Shown here in pieces: positions 53,744-64,000 of a DNA stretch of 64,000 bases (positions are counted from its first letter, which is position 1; each line of letters opens with the position of its first letter). The position numbers and the translations under genes are program-made. The notes below the pieces were generated by a model. The model had not been told where the DNA came from. It did not search any database and was given only the letters and a program-made list of their open reading frames with translations. Origin of the DNA: Piezodorus guildinii (taxonomy: Eukaryota > Arthropoda > Insecta > Hemiptera > Pentatomidae); the NCBI GenBank assembly GCA_023052935.1, contig CM041293.1, forward strand, positions 174,707,600 to 174,771,599, given 5' to 3'.

Positions 53744-55285
53744 ATGAGTCAGTTTAAATGTTACCTTTGCGATAATACGTATGAGTATTTGAAGAGCCTT
53801 CGTAGACATGAAAAATCTTGTAACGGTAATTCGACTTATACTTGCACCAGGTGTGGAGGTGTTTTTCCAAATATTTATAACGGTAAAAGACATGAAAATG
53901 TATGTACCCAGGAACCGTTGATAAAAAAATTAAAATTATCTGAGCCACAAAAGAATGTCATTTTAGCACTCGTACCAGACAAGCAGGGACTTGTTGAGTA
54001 TGAGACAGCATTTCAGAACCGATTGGCATCATTCTTCATCAGATCGTCCGATTCTATGGATATTAACTCGTTTCTGGAAAGTGTTAAGAACCTCTTAGTG
54101 TATAAAATTCGAGATTCGCTACATGAACATGGCGCATTGAAAGTGAACTGCCTATTGGAATGTACTTTTACAAATTCTGTAGGTGATCAGATGGATAAGG
54201 CATTCAAAACACGAAACAAATGTGTGTTTAAAGGCAGCAATCTTAGCAAATTTATAGAGGAAAGTTTTAACAAAATCATAACTGAAGCTGAGGAGTCTCA
54301 ATTTAAAAAAAGCGGATGGAAGCTGAGTGGGGTTGATGGAATCAGATTGAGAATTAACAAATATATGCCTCTAAGAGGTTGTACGTATCTTCCACTCCCC
54401 CCATCTATAGAATCAAAGAAAGCTTGCATTAATGTGCGGAATAATGATATGTACTGTTTTAAGTATTCAATTTTATCAAAATTTGTTAAAAAGCACGCAC
54501 AACGCGTTACTAAGTATAACAATTTAGAACACGTGTATGACTTTACTTGCGTTTCATTTCCAACTTCACTGAGTGAGATAAGAAAATTTGAAAAGGTAAA
54601 TAACATCTCCATCAATGTCTATGGGCTCGATGAAAAAGATAAGATATACCCTCTGAAAGTCTGTAAAACAGAATTGAAAGATCACCGGGATCTTTTACTC
54701 GTGTCTGATGATAAAACTTCCCATTATGTTTACATAAAAAATTTCGAAAGATTAGTTGTGTCACAAATCAGCCAGTATGAACATAAGTTAACAATATGTA
54801 AACGCTGCTTCACACATTTTAACAATCTGTATGGAAAACAAGCTAGTGAAAAACTTGAAGAACATAAGATATATTGCTCTGAAAATAAACCAGTAAGAAT
54901 AGAGATACCAAAGAAAGACCACTTTATCAGATTCTCAAATATGGAACGACAAAGCAAGGTGCCGTTTGTCATCTATGCCGACTTTGAATCGATGTTAGTT
55001 CCTATAAACGAATCGTCAAAGAACACGACTAAATATCAGAGGCACGATCCGATATCATTTTGTGTATATGTTAAAGGGATCGAGGGAGTAGACGTCCCAA
55101 TAAACATACCGTACGTTTATAGGGGAGCCAATGCCGCTTATCACTTCATGGAATATATTACCAATATTGCTAAAAAGATTCAAGAAATCTATAAGATGAA
55201 CAAACCAATGCGGATTTCATCGGATGAAGAAAAAAATTGGGCTGAAGCTAAAACCTGTTACATGTGCCAAGACGAATTTAAATAA
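53744..55285 (+). pseudogene. Protein-primed family B DNA polymerase, N-terminal segment (right arm)
   Basis: 513 codons, predicted protein identical to the left-arm segment, ending at the same TAA (55283-55285). The stop falls between CYMC and a DHCH motif encoded shortly afterwards in the same frame. Together those look like a zinc-binding endonuclease-VII-like cluster often present in these polymerases. Transcribed away from the centre, opposite to the left copy. Confidence 0.9.
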
Positions 55286-55393
55286 AACAACATAAAAGTT
55301 AGAGACCACTGCCATATAACCGGAACGTACTTAGGAGCTTCGTGTAATAATTGTAATTTAAAACGCGTTAATCCCTCGTTTGTACCTGTCATA

Positions 55394-57154
55394 ATGCACA
55401 ACTTGAGCAATTATGACGCACATTTTATTGTTAGAGAATTGGGAACTACCCCTGGAAAAGTTGAGGTAATACCGAACAGTGAAGAAAAATACATATCTTT
55501 TACAAAACATGTTGGTAAACTGAAATTGAGGTTTATAGATTCTTACAGATTCATGCCGCGGAGCTTAGATTATCTTGTAAAATCTCTTTCTTGGGACAAA
55601 TTCAAGGAGACATCAAAATATTATAGAGATGAGGAATTAAAATTGGTCACCAGAAAAGGTGTTTTTCCATACGATTACATAGACAATGAAGATAAGTTCA
55701 ATGAAACAGAGCTACCATCAATTGAAGCTTTTTACAATAAATTGAATGAGAGTGATATCAGCGCAGAAGATTATAGACATGCTCAAAACATATGGGAACA
55801 CTTTAAATGTAAATCTTTGGGTGAATATGCTGATTTTTACGTTAAAAGTGATGTTCTTCTACTTTGTGACGTCTTCGAATCTTTTCGAGACGTTATGATG
55901 AAGACACATAAACTTGATCCAGCTCATTATTTTACCGTTCCCGGTTTGACCTTCGACGCCATGTTAAAATATACAAAAATTAACATAGAGCTCTTACAGG
56001 ATTATGATATGACTTTAATGGTAGAGCACGGCATTCGAGGAGGTTTGTGCCAGGTATCGCACAGGTATGCAGAAGCGAATAATAAGTACATGCTCAATTT
56101 TAATCCAAACGAAGAATCGAGTTATATAGTTTATTTAGATGCTAATAATCTTTATGGGCAAGCGATGAGTATGTATTTACCGTACGGAGGATTCGAGTGG
56201 GTCAAAAATCCTGAACGTATCAATATATTCGAGCTTAAGGATGATGACGATATTGGATATATCTTTGAAATTGATATCAGTTATCCTCAAGAACTTCACC
56301 ATTCCCATGATGATTTGCCGTTCTTACCTGAAGCGATGATACCACCGGGCTCAAATTCTAATTCAAAAAAATTAATAACACATTTTGGGAAAAGAAATCG
56401 CTACGTCTTACATTATAAAAATTTGATTCAAGCTCTACAGCATGGGCTAAATTTGGAAAAAATTCACCGTGTTCTAAAGTTTAACCAAGCACCATGGTTA
56501 CGATCGTATATAGAATACAATACAGAGCTAAGGAAAGGAGCATCCAATGATTTTGAAAAAGATTTTTATAAGTTGCTTAACAATGCAGTTTTCGGTAAAA
56601 CGATGGAAAATATCAGGAACCGCCAGAATATTCAACTAGTAACTGACAGTAAAAAGTTGATGAAACTTGTCTCTAAACCGAATTTCATTGATCGTACAAT
56701 CTACAATGAGAATATAGTAGCTGTACATATGGGAAAATCGAAAGTATTGTTTAATAAACCTATATACATAGGAATGTGCATTTTAGACTTATCAAAAACT
56801 GTAATGTATCAATTTCATTATGACATAATGATGAAAAAATATTCTGGAAAAACCTTGAAGATGATGTATACCGATACAGATTCATTTATCTATAGAGTCT
56901 TAACAGATGATGTCTATGAAGATATGAAAAAAATGAATAAATATTTTGATTTCTCAGACTATCCTGAAACACATTTGTGTTATTCGAATAAAAATAAAAA
57001 GAAGTTAGGAAAGTTTAAAGATGAGCTCAATTCCAAAATAATTTTAAAATATGTGGGATTAAGAGCGAAAATGTACACTATTATGACAGAAAACGATGTA
57101 AAAAAGCGAGCTAAAGGCAAAGGTAAAAACAGCCTCATTAAAACAATATATTAG
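55394..57154 (+). pseudogene. Protein-primed family B DNA polymerase, C-terminal segment (right arm), truncated
   Basis: 586 codons with the same exonuclease and polymerase motifs as 49091-51049. Seen residue differences are few (N/S at position 3, T/I near 206, T/A near 560). A 4-bp insertion near 57119-57122 shifts the frame after RAKG and ends the protein early. The homologous tail continues out of frame to about 57356. Motifs A, B and C precede the break, so mainly the C-terminal about 80 residues are lost. Confidence 0.9.
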
Positions 57155-59462
57155 TTTTGAGGATTATGAAAATGTATTATTTAAAAGGGAAATTATGCAT
57201 ACGCCAATGAGGATGATACAATCTAAGCTGCATAATATTTTTAGTTCCGAAATAAATAAGGTTTCTCTGTCTCCTTTTGATAATAAAAGACACATCCTAG
57301 AAGACGGAATCAATACTTTGGCCTATGGTCATTATAAATTAAATGAAGTGAAATAATATAAAGATTATTTTGGTAATAATAAGAAACAAAACGCGAATTT
57401 ACAACCATTTTTGTCTTTGGTCTGAATAAAACTAAGGTAACAAATAATAAAAATGATGGTTCATGGTGTGACAATATGTCTGTTCACTAATGAATTTGGA
57501 ATATTTTGGCGGTATTTAAATTAAATAAAGCCATCTCAGCAAGGCAGCCATTGCATTTATCATAATGTCTCGAAAGAGAAATGTACAGAGTATCAAAAAA
57601 AGGTTTTATCTGTATAGGTAAATGAAAAATTGTTTAAATCTATTCACCATGAATGAAAGGGGTCACTGTCACGGTTTGAACACCTATAAACCCTGAATGA
57701 AGGTCCATGGCATGGTTTGAACACCTGTAAATCTGAATGTGTGAGTGAATGTGAGGTGAATAGAATAACCCTGCAGAATAATTTCGATGCTCATATTTCT
57801 CTTTCAAATACATAAAGAAAAAAAAATGATAAAGTATATGGTGTTGTTTATTTATTGAAGATTAAAGAGTTATTGCCGCACCTTGCCGACCATCTCATCA
57901 GCAAATATTTCGTTTATGCCATCGGGTGAAAAATTAAATTTCAATATGATTATACACTACCAAAAAAAGTGATGATTTTATTTTTTTATAAGCATAAATT
58001 TAGTTTAATTCTTGATTGTGTTAGAAATTATATTTTATGAATTCTAATTTTTAATAAACTTTATTTTTGTCGTTTAATATGTACACATTTTTATTGTGAA
58101 AATCACGTTGTAAAATAAATAAATAAAATAAAAACCTCTTCGATGTACCTTTACCTTGACGTGGTGAAGAGGCTTAAGGCTTAACGCCGAACTAAAAAAG
58201 GTACAAAACTTTGTTTACTAATAACTAAAATGAATAAAATGTTTACGATGTACAATATTATTTTACTAGAATATAATGTTGTTTATACTGTAGCAAGATG
58301 TGCAGATAAGATAAGGAAGTAGTTTACCTTCGATTGAAGCAACGTTATCATTGTTTATTTCTTTAGATAGAACTTCGGATTATAGCGAAGTTGAACGGGA
58401 TAAAGGTAGAAGACCGAAACCGGCCGAGATTAGACGAACTCTTCCGAAAACATCGCTAATAGCAATTGTAAAGCAGAATTGTTAATTTTAAGTAAATAAT
58501 ACATAGAAAAGGTAAAAATTTGTCTAAGAAGATGAGAAAATAACTAAAAATATTGAAAATATATATAAAAATAATTGTATTCGCCTACCGAAATAGGTAC
58601 AAGTTTTATATTATTTTATATTTATACTTAAAGCAATCATTAGTACAATATTGATATTTACGTCTTAAATTGGTGTTGTTTACGATTAAATCATTAGGGA
58701 TTTACTATACTAAGAGATAAAACGTACAAGGTCCGCATTATATTTATACATATACTTAAGAGGATAATGCTTCAAAGTCTTAAGGAACCTTTTATCGCTA
58801 TTTAAATAGTAGGATTAAGAATCAAAGTTCAAAGCTCTATAGGATTAAAAATCATTACACATAGGAGAATAATAGACCGTAGTCCAAGAGCTTAAGGAAC
58901 CTTTTATCGCTATTTAAATATTAGGATTAAGGATCAAAGTTCAAAGCTGTACAGGATTAAGAAGCCGTATAACGATGTTTATATTAAAGGCATTAAGAAG
59001 GTTCAAAGTCCATGTTTACGTTTAAGCTTAAGGAACTTTTTATCGCTACTTAAAATGTAGGATTAAGGATCAAAGTTCACAGATGTATAGGATTAAGAAG
59101 CCCTATAACGATGTTTATATTAAAGCCGTTAAGAGGGTTCAAAGTCCATGTTTACGTTTAAATTATCAACATGCTTCAAACCTGTTTGTACATGTTCATA
59201 CCTGTTTGAATTATTGCAATGTTGGCTTCCTCAAAACAAAATGGCGGCTGAAAAAACTTACTTAAAAAAAAAGTATAAAATATTATTGGAAAGATAACAT
59301 AAAATATTCCGGAGAGATGCACTCTGGTGGACACATTACGAAGTAGAGTGGGTGCTGCGCTCTTGCGGATTCTTTAGAAATGAAGTATGTTCTGCGACTA
59401 TGTGAAGAGAAAATAAAAGTAAACCAACAGTGGAAATGTTAATACCTATTGAACATGCTTCT
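57155..59462. other. Non-coding part of right arm
   Basis: Mirror of 46986-49090: the out-of-frame polymerase tail to about 57356, then AT-rich sequence, then about 140-bp repeats at 58768-59175. No additional gene. Confidence 0.7.
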
Positions 59463-60008
59463 GAATTTGTAAACAACGGGAAGGTTATGTAACAGCAAGG
59501 GAGGTTTCATAAAATGTAAACAATGGGAAGGTTGAGGAAAATGTAAACAATGAGAAGGTTGAGGAAAATGTAAACAATGAGAAGGTTATGTAACAGTAAG
59601 GGAGGTTTCATAAAATGTAAACAGTGGGGAGGTTGAGGAAAATGTAAACCTTGGGAAGGTTATGTAACAGTAAGGGGAGTTTCCGAAAATGTAAACAATG
59701 GGGAGGTTATGTAACAGTTTGGAAGGTTTCATAAATGTAATCATTGAGAAGGTTGCGGAAAATGTAAATATTGGGAAGGTTATGTAACAGCAAGGGAGGT
59801 TTCAGATATTGTAAACAACGGGAAGGTTATGTCACAGCAAGGGAGGCTTCAGATAATGTAAACAACGGGAAGGTTATGTAACAGCAAGGGAGGTTTCATA
59901 AAATGTAAACAATGGGAAGGTTGAGGAAAATGTAAACAATGAGAAGGTTGAGGAAAATGTAAACAATGAGAAGGTTATGTAACAGTTTGAAAGGTTTCGT
60001 AAAAGCAC
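59463..60008 (-). repeat. Imperfect minisatellite in right arm
   Basis: Mirror of 46440-46985: GTAAACAATGGGAAGGTTGA and GGTTATGTAACAGCAAGGGA modules. Confidence 0.88.
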
Positions 60009-60107
60009 ACATTACAATTTTACCATCGGACCTAGCCGGGAGGAACTCTCAAGTTAGGCACTCTGATTGGTTAACTAATGCAGGAGTGGGGGGAGCAAAA
60101 TGCCGTC

Positions 60108-60401
60108 CGGGTAGACTCATGCTTTGTAAATGGTTACGGCGTAAAACAAAATGGCGAACGGGTAGACTCATGCTTTATAAATACTAAATTATCCCAAAAC
60201 GTAGGGAAAAGAAGATGGACGCCGGGTAGACTCATGCTTTATACCCTCAAACAGGGATCACGTGACCAAAAAGGGGCGTGGCCTACTGGTTTAGGTTAGG
60301 TTAATAAAAGGTCACGTGACTAAAAAGGGGCGTGGCTCGGTGGTTTAGGTTAGGTCAATGGCGCGAACCATAGTAGTTAAGGTTAGGTCGTGATGACGTC
60401 A
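60108..60401 (-). promoter_or_regulatory. Terminal region of right arm with repeated short motifs
   Basis: Mirror of 46047-46340: three CGGGTAGACTCATGCTTT, two TCACGTGA, and TGACGTCA at 60394-60401. Function inferred only. Confidence 0.5.
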
Positions 60402-60471
60402 TAGGTGGTTAAGAGTGGTAGGGGAGGGGATGGAGGAATCGGTGCGCCAGCTCGCCTGTTTCTTCTCTACT

Positions 60472-60477
60472 GATGTG
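60472..60477. repeat. Right 6-bp target-site duplication of the palindromic element
   Basis: GATGTG, directly after the terminal CTACT of the right arm. Confidence 0.85.
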
Positions 60478-60673
60478 TGACTATGCAAGTCCACAACTGT
60501 GTGAGATTCCAACTCCCTAAAAAAAACACCTCCCTATTCGCCTGAACCAACCCACACTACTATAAAATTACCTTTAATTTGATTTCTAAATTTATTTAAA
60601 TTTTCTGAAATTGATTGTAATTTAAGTATAACGAGCAAAGATAACTTTAAGTGATGAAATGAATATAGAAGTC

Positions 60674-60965
60674 ATCTGTGGCGTAGATGCTAACATAATA
60701 GCCTCCTATACCCAAGGTCGCTGGTTCAAACCCGGCAGATTGCAGTAGGATTTTTAGAGGAAGTAAATAGTCCTTCGTTACGGTATCCTTTATAGGTGAA
60801 GTAAAATGGTCATCCCAACCCTGTGTGATGGCGGGTACTCGTTAAAGATCCCTGTCCTATTTAAATCTGGATAGGTTTAGTTAAAAAAGTTTAGGACTCC
60901 CACTGTAGCATCGTCCGATTAGCAACAGCAGCATAAAAGTGAAGTTGACTAAATAAACAAACAAT
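60674..60965 (+). mobile_element. tRNA-derived SINE copy
   Basis: Head CTGTGGCGTAGATGCTAACA with an A-box-like core, B-box-like GGTTCAAACCC near 60723, body CCCAACCCTGTGTGATGGCG, end CTAAATAAACAAACAA. The best-preserved B box of the copies here. Confidence 0.85.
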
Positions 60966-61494
60966 GTTAGAGTGGATTTTATTTATCCAAAAATAATGTT
61001 ATTTTATAGATATATTTAATCATAATTAAAGTTTTACTCAATATGAATATTTGACAAAACCAATAATTTAAGAGAAGTCTTTACACGAGTAAGCCATTTC
61101 ATCCAAAAATACACGAGAATACTCAATACCCATAGTGGCAAAATAACACTCATGTGTCATCATTGTGGAATAATATACACATCGGTTGAGAACTGGTGGC
61201 AACGACAGACGTCAGGGAGGGGATGTATAGTGTTAGAAATGATAGTCAATAAAAACGCCTACGAGTATGACAGGAGTGCAGGAGTAGTTAGCAACTCCTG
61301 TAACTATTGATCATGTTCCAACACCGGTTGCTGGTTCCAGAATAGTACTTTCCAACAGCTGTTGATCGCATTGCCGGCTTGCAAAAACATTCATCATCAA
61401 TAATGAGCTGATAGTCCAGTAATTTTAGCATTTTCCTTCGGAGTAATTCTATCCCAAGGTCTATTTTTACTTTCGTTTAACTACATAAGAAATA
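60966..61494. other. Unassigned stretch
   Basis: 61140-61430 is less AT-rich (ACAGACGTCAGGGAGGGGAT, GCAACTCCTGTAACTATTGA) but has no open frame or family I recognise. Confidence 0.5.
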
Positions 61495-61600
61495 TATATT
61501 AAGGGTAAATATTGCGTTCGTGAAAATTTTAGAATTGGAGTTTTCAACGGAAATATTCGTTTTAGGGTCCCCTGAGACCAAATGACCAAAGAAAATAATT
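61495..61600 (-). repeat. Q-family end module
   Basis: AATATTGCGTTCGTGAAAAT, GTTTTCAACGGAAATATTCG and TTTTAGGGTCCCCTGAGACC: a diverged reverse copy of the Q end module. Confidence 0.65.
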
Positions 61601-61629
61601 ATAAATATTACAGACTAATTGCAGCCACT

Positions 61630-61990
61630 ATAATTGAGACGTTGATTTCCAAAAGGTACTAAAGGAGATTTTTAACGAAATTCTCAGCATAATGGGTTTA
61701 TCTTAATCTTCTATTTAATTGTATCTAATGGACGCTCAAGTCCTTTAAAAACGCGATTTAGAAATACGATAATTTTCTAAAGGTACTAAATTACACACTT
61801 GGTTTAGTTCCAAATCATTCTACCACATTTCATTTCATAACTTTAATACGATGTTATTAATATAGTAAAAAAATAATTTTATATTTTAATGCGAAAAGAA
61901 TGAAACAATAGAGTTTAGATGAAATAATAGTAATTAGAGATTTCCGCGCTACCTCTAAAATTTCCTAGAATGGATATAGTACCTCATGGA
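61630..61990 (-). repeat. Inverse copy of the 13.99-14.21 kb repeat
   Basis: GACGTTGATTTCCAAAAGGT, CTTTAAAAACGCG and ACCACATTTCATTTCATAAC are the reverse complement of blocks around 14150, 14030 and 13985. A further related phrase (ATATAGTACCTCATGGAACT) follows at 61975. Confidence 0.7.
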
Positions 61991-62004
61991 ACTCATCGTC
62001 TCAA

Positions 62005-62776
62005 TTATCTCAAAAATTCTCTGTTCGTTATAAAAGAATTCGTTATATCCGAAACATATATATTGTATATACATATATGTCTTGGTGTAAATTCAGGTGG
62101 TTAAAAAGAGATATTTTCAATACAGCATTTGCTTTCAGGCACATGTTTATTTTAAAACTACAAAAGAATTTAAGACTACGCACCAGCTTTGTCTCTATTA
62201 GAAATATTTCTTGCATCATATTTTGCGCACTTTGGCAAAAACGTTTCCAGCCAACTATGAACGTCGCTTTGGTTTACTTTTATTTTCTTCGCCGCTAACT
62301 ACCAGTGATGTGATTCCACGACGTTCCTGAAAGCACCAAAGCCTGAGATGCCCAATTCATTAGCTTTTCGACGCAATTTCTCCTGGACTATAGATGCAGA
62401 AATGGGTATTCTTGAGGCCCTCATTTCTCGGAACCACGGGAGAACATGGCGATGCAAACGAAAAGCGAGAAAGACTTGACCTCGAATAAACGCAAGTAAT
62501 AAAAGCAATAATAAAAGCAACTGAAACACTAGAAGCCAGAAGCTGTCACCAGACTGTGAATCACAGAATATTTCCATGGTTCTTACCTATTCCAAACCAT
62601 AAAAAACTGAAAACCACCCTATATAACAGAACTTCTCATCTTTTGCTCCGATATTTATTCGTTGAGTACTATAACCCAATCAATGAATATTTATACCCCA
62701 TCACATATAACTGCATATTTTCACCGCAACGATAGTTCGTTATAAACGGGTGTTCGTTATAAAGAGGGTTTACTGT
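62005..62776 (-). mobile_element. Decayed pogo/Tigger-like DNA transposon
   Basis: The minus-strand frame 62577-62299 ends with VLPWFREMRASRIPISASIV and QEKLRRKANELGISGFGAF, matching the CENP-B/Tc5 helix-turn-helix DNA-binding domain. Further on, with stops, come SWLETFLPKCAKYDARN and a broken equivalent of the first DDE block near 62130-62250. The right end, GGGTTTACTGTA near 62764-62776 with GTTCGTTATAAA repeats, looks like a pogo-type terminal repeat next to TA. A weaker GTTCGTTATAAAAG lies near 62023. Most of the transposase is deleted. Confidence 0.7.
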
Positions 62777-62859
62777 ATTTGGTTCTGTTTTTCCACATTA
62801 CAGTAACTCTTCTACGCGTACCATCGTGCGATACAACACGTATTATAATTTTGTTATTT

Positions 62860-63000
62860 GTAATCGGTCGAAAACATTTATCATAGGACATGCAGCCTTT
62901 ACTCGTGGATATTTAATAAGAGGCCTGGATCCGCCATTCTGTGATACTTGCAATAAAAAACATTTTAACATTATGCACACAGAACACCAGAACCAGACAT
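62860..63000 (+). mobile_element. LINE 3' scrap (Cys-containing ORF2 tail)
   Basis: The frame reads IIGHAAFTRGYLIRGLDPPF and CDTCNKKHFNIMH, resembling the end region of RNase H or Cys-His bearing LINE ORF2 proteins (I/R1-like). Terminated by TAA near 63000. No borders found. Confidence 0.55.
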
Positions 63001-63599
63001 AACATACCTTCAACCTCTGACTGAACTTATAGAACTCAGTTTAGGAGGTTATGAATTTGAATGTTAACCTTTGATAATTGAACATACGAAAAATATCTTT
63101 ATAATATAAGAGAAGAAATAACTATATTTTAAAATATGTTAATTTCTTAATTAAATTGAATACATCTTTATTGAGAAATAAAGGGGGGGGGGATTGTCCC
63201 TTTGAGTCAAAAATCCCTTTGTATTTGCAATTGTTGATTCAAAAGAGGGCAATAAATTAAATTAAATTAGGTGTAAACGATATATGGATAAGAAGAAAAA
63301 ATATGCATTAGCCTAATCAAGAAATTTCTGAGATTAAACAATAACGATTGAGGAGAAAGAGAAAATTGAGCGACGTATATAAAAAAATCTAGTGCGGGCA
63401 ACACACGACTTTCACTTACCGTTGATAAAATCAATTAAAGAATTTTCAAATACAGTTAGAGATAAAAATTAGTGAAACTATTAAAGAATTAATTAAATTA
63501 AATGTCTGTAGAAACACGTGTTTTATTCAAAAATCTATTATATTATTGTCTAAAATAATCAGTTAGTTTTATCTTTTTTTCATCACTCTCTATTAATTT
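63001..63599. other. AT-rich stretch with a G9 run
   Basis: 63183-63193 has GGGGGGGGG beside TTTATTGAGAAATAAA, possibly a LINE tail in reverse. No gene seen. Confidence 0.4.
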
Positions 63600-64000
63600 T
63601 TAAAAGCTTGAGTATAAGATAATATTTTTTCTAAAATGTTCCATTAAATATCCATAAAATCTTTCCAACGGCATATCATACATGTATATTACTGTTCTTA
63701 TGTTCAAAAACGAAAAATTGCATTAGAAAAATATTTTTTCAGTTTTCTCCTTTAGTTCGGTATCGAATTCATTAAATTTATATATTTACCTGTTTTTCAT
63801 CAGTGGTAACAAGATAATATAGCTATTTTTATATAATCAACAAAATTAAAGATACTTCAGAGGAAGAAAATTTAAAATATCGGTATTTAAGCCCTGTCAA
63901 ACCATTTTAATCAGAATCAAACCTACATAATATTAAAGGCCATTAAATTTTACATCGATATAGAAAGTTTAATCAAAATCGTCGGAACCGTTTTTGAGAA
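63600..64000 (+). repeat. Q-family repeat running off the window
   Basis: The most complete 5' part of Q in the window: CTTTCCAACGGCATATCATA, ATTTACCTGTTTTTCATCAG, AAATTTAAAATATCGGTATT and ACATCGATATAG in order. Matches 8772-8974 and 23960-24260. Confidence 0.7.

Larger units (their letters stand above)
45977..60471. mobile_element. Palindromic Polinton/Maverick-like element (14,495 bp) with two polymerase genes
   Basis: The element reads as left arm 45977-53198, spacer 53199-53244, right arm 53245-60471. It starts AGTAGAGAAG and ends CTTCTCTACT, and is flanked by a GATGTG TSD. Polintons are known for 6-bp TSDs, long TIRs, AG-starting termini and a protein-primed family B polymerase, all seen here. 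Integrase, packaging ATPase, protease and capsid genes of a complete Polinton were not found, so the element is non-autonomous. The TIRs are extended to the whole half-element. Flanking host DNA differs on the two sides, which argues against a simple inverted assembly chimera. Alternative: another pPolB-bearing linear element using a 6-bp-staggering integrase. Confidence 0.85.
53245..60471 (-). repeat. Right arm of the giant inverted repeat
   Basis: Reverse complement of 45977-53198 as described for the left arm. The first bases CATGTGAACCTC pair with GAGGTTCACATG ending at 53198. Confidence 0.95.

Noticed and set aside
45977..60471. Simple assembly artefact (inverted chimera) explaining the palindrome
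   Set aside because: Not fully excluded, but flanks differ, a TSD brackets the ends, the centre is unique and the arms carry fixed differences. Read-level checking is listed as the test.

Overview
This is an AT-rich, intron-containing eukaryotic window packed with transposons. The only host protein genes I can support are two tandem insect odorant-receptor (7tm_6) genes, which are found only in insects. R1-clade and Jockey-clade retrotransposons and a tRNA-derived SINE fit that assignment. I could not fix the insect order.

Layout. Positions 877-8243 hold the five 3'-terminal coding exons of receptor copy A; its 5' exons lie left of the window. Positions 16237-41358 hold eight coding exons of the paralogous copy B, whose introns have been swollen to about 25 kb by retroelements. 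The five shared exons have identical lengths and splice phases in both copies, all are open, and about 400 residues are accounted for in copy B. A very short first coding exon of copy B was not found. One SINE lies at the same place in both copies, so it predates the duplication. Most LINE insertions, one hAT-like MITE and one polyadenylated LINE tail are present in only one copy.

The retroelements form clear nests dated by target-site duplications (TSDs). An endonuclease-RT LINE (1575-6034) was hit by a SINE, that SINE by another LINE, and the first LINE also by a Jockey. A full-length 4.46-kb R1-clade LINE (18900-23360) split an older Jockey. A 5'-truncated Jockey sits at 24627-27002. Degenerate LINE fragments, MITEs, minisatellites and an unclassified dispersed AT-rich repeat family (here called Q) fill most of the rest.

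The standout is 45977-60471: a 14.5-kb near-perfect palindrome (arms about 7.2 kb, about 99.8% identical by eye, with a 46-bp asymmetric centre). It is bounded exactly by a 6-bp TSD (GATGTG) and starts AG and ends CT. Each arm carries one divergently transcribed protein-primed family B DNA polymerase gene and no other recognisable gene. I read it as a Polinton/Maverick-type element that became a symmetric, snap-back-like genome and was then integrated as a unit. Both polymerase copies carry the same in-frame TAA, and the right copy also has a private 4-bp insertion.

Right of the palindrome lie a SINE, a repeat related to the 13.8-14.2 kb minisatellite, a decayed pogo/Tigger-like transposon, a LINE 3' scrap and a Q repeat running off the window. 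No rRNA, genuine tRNA gene, CRISPR array or bacterial operon was seen.
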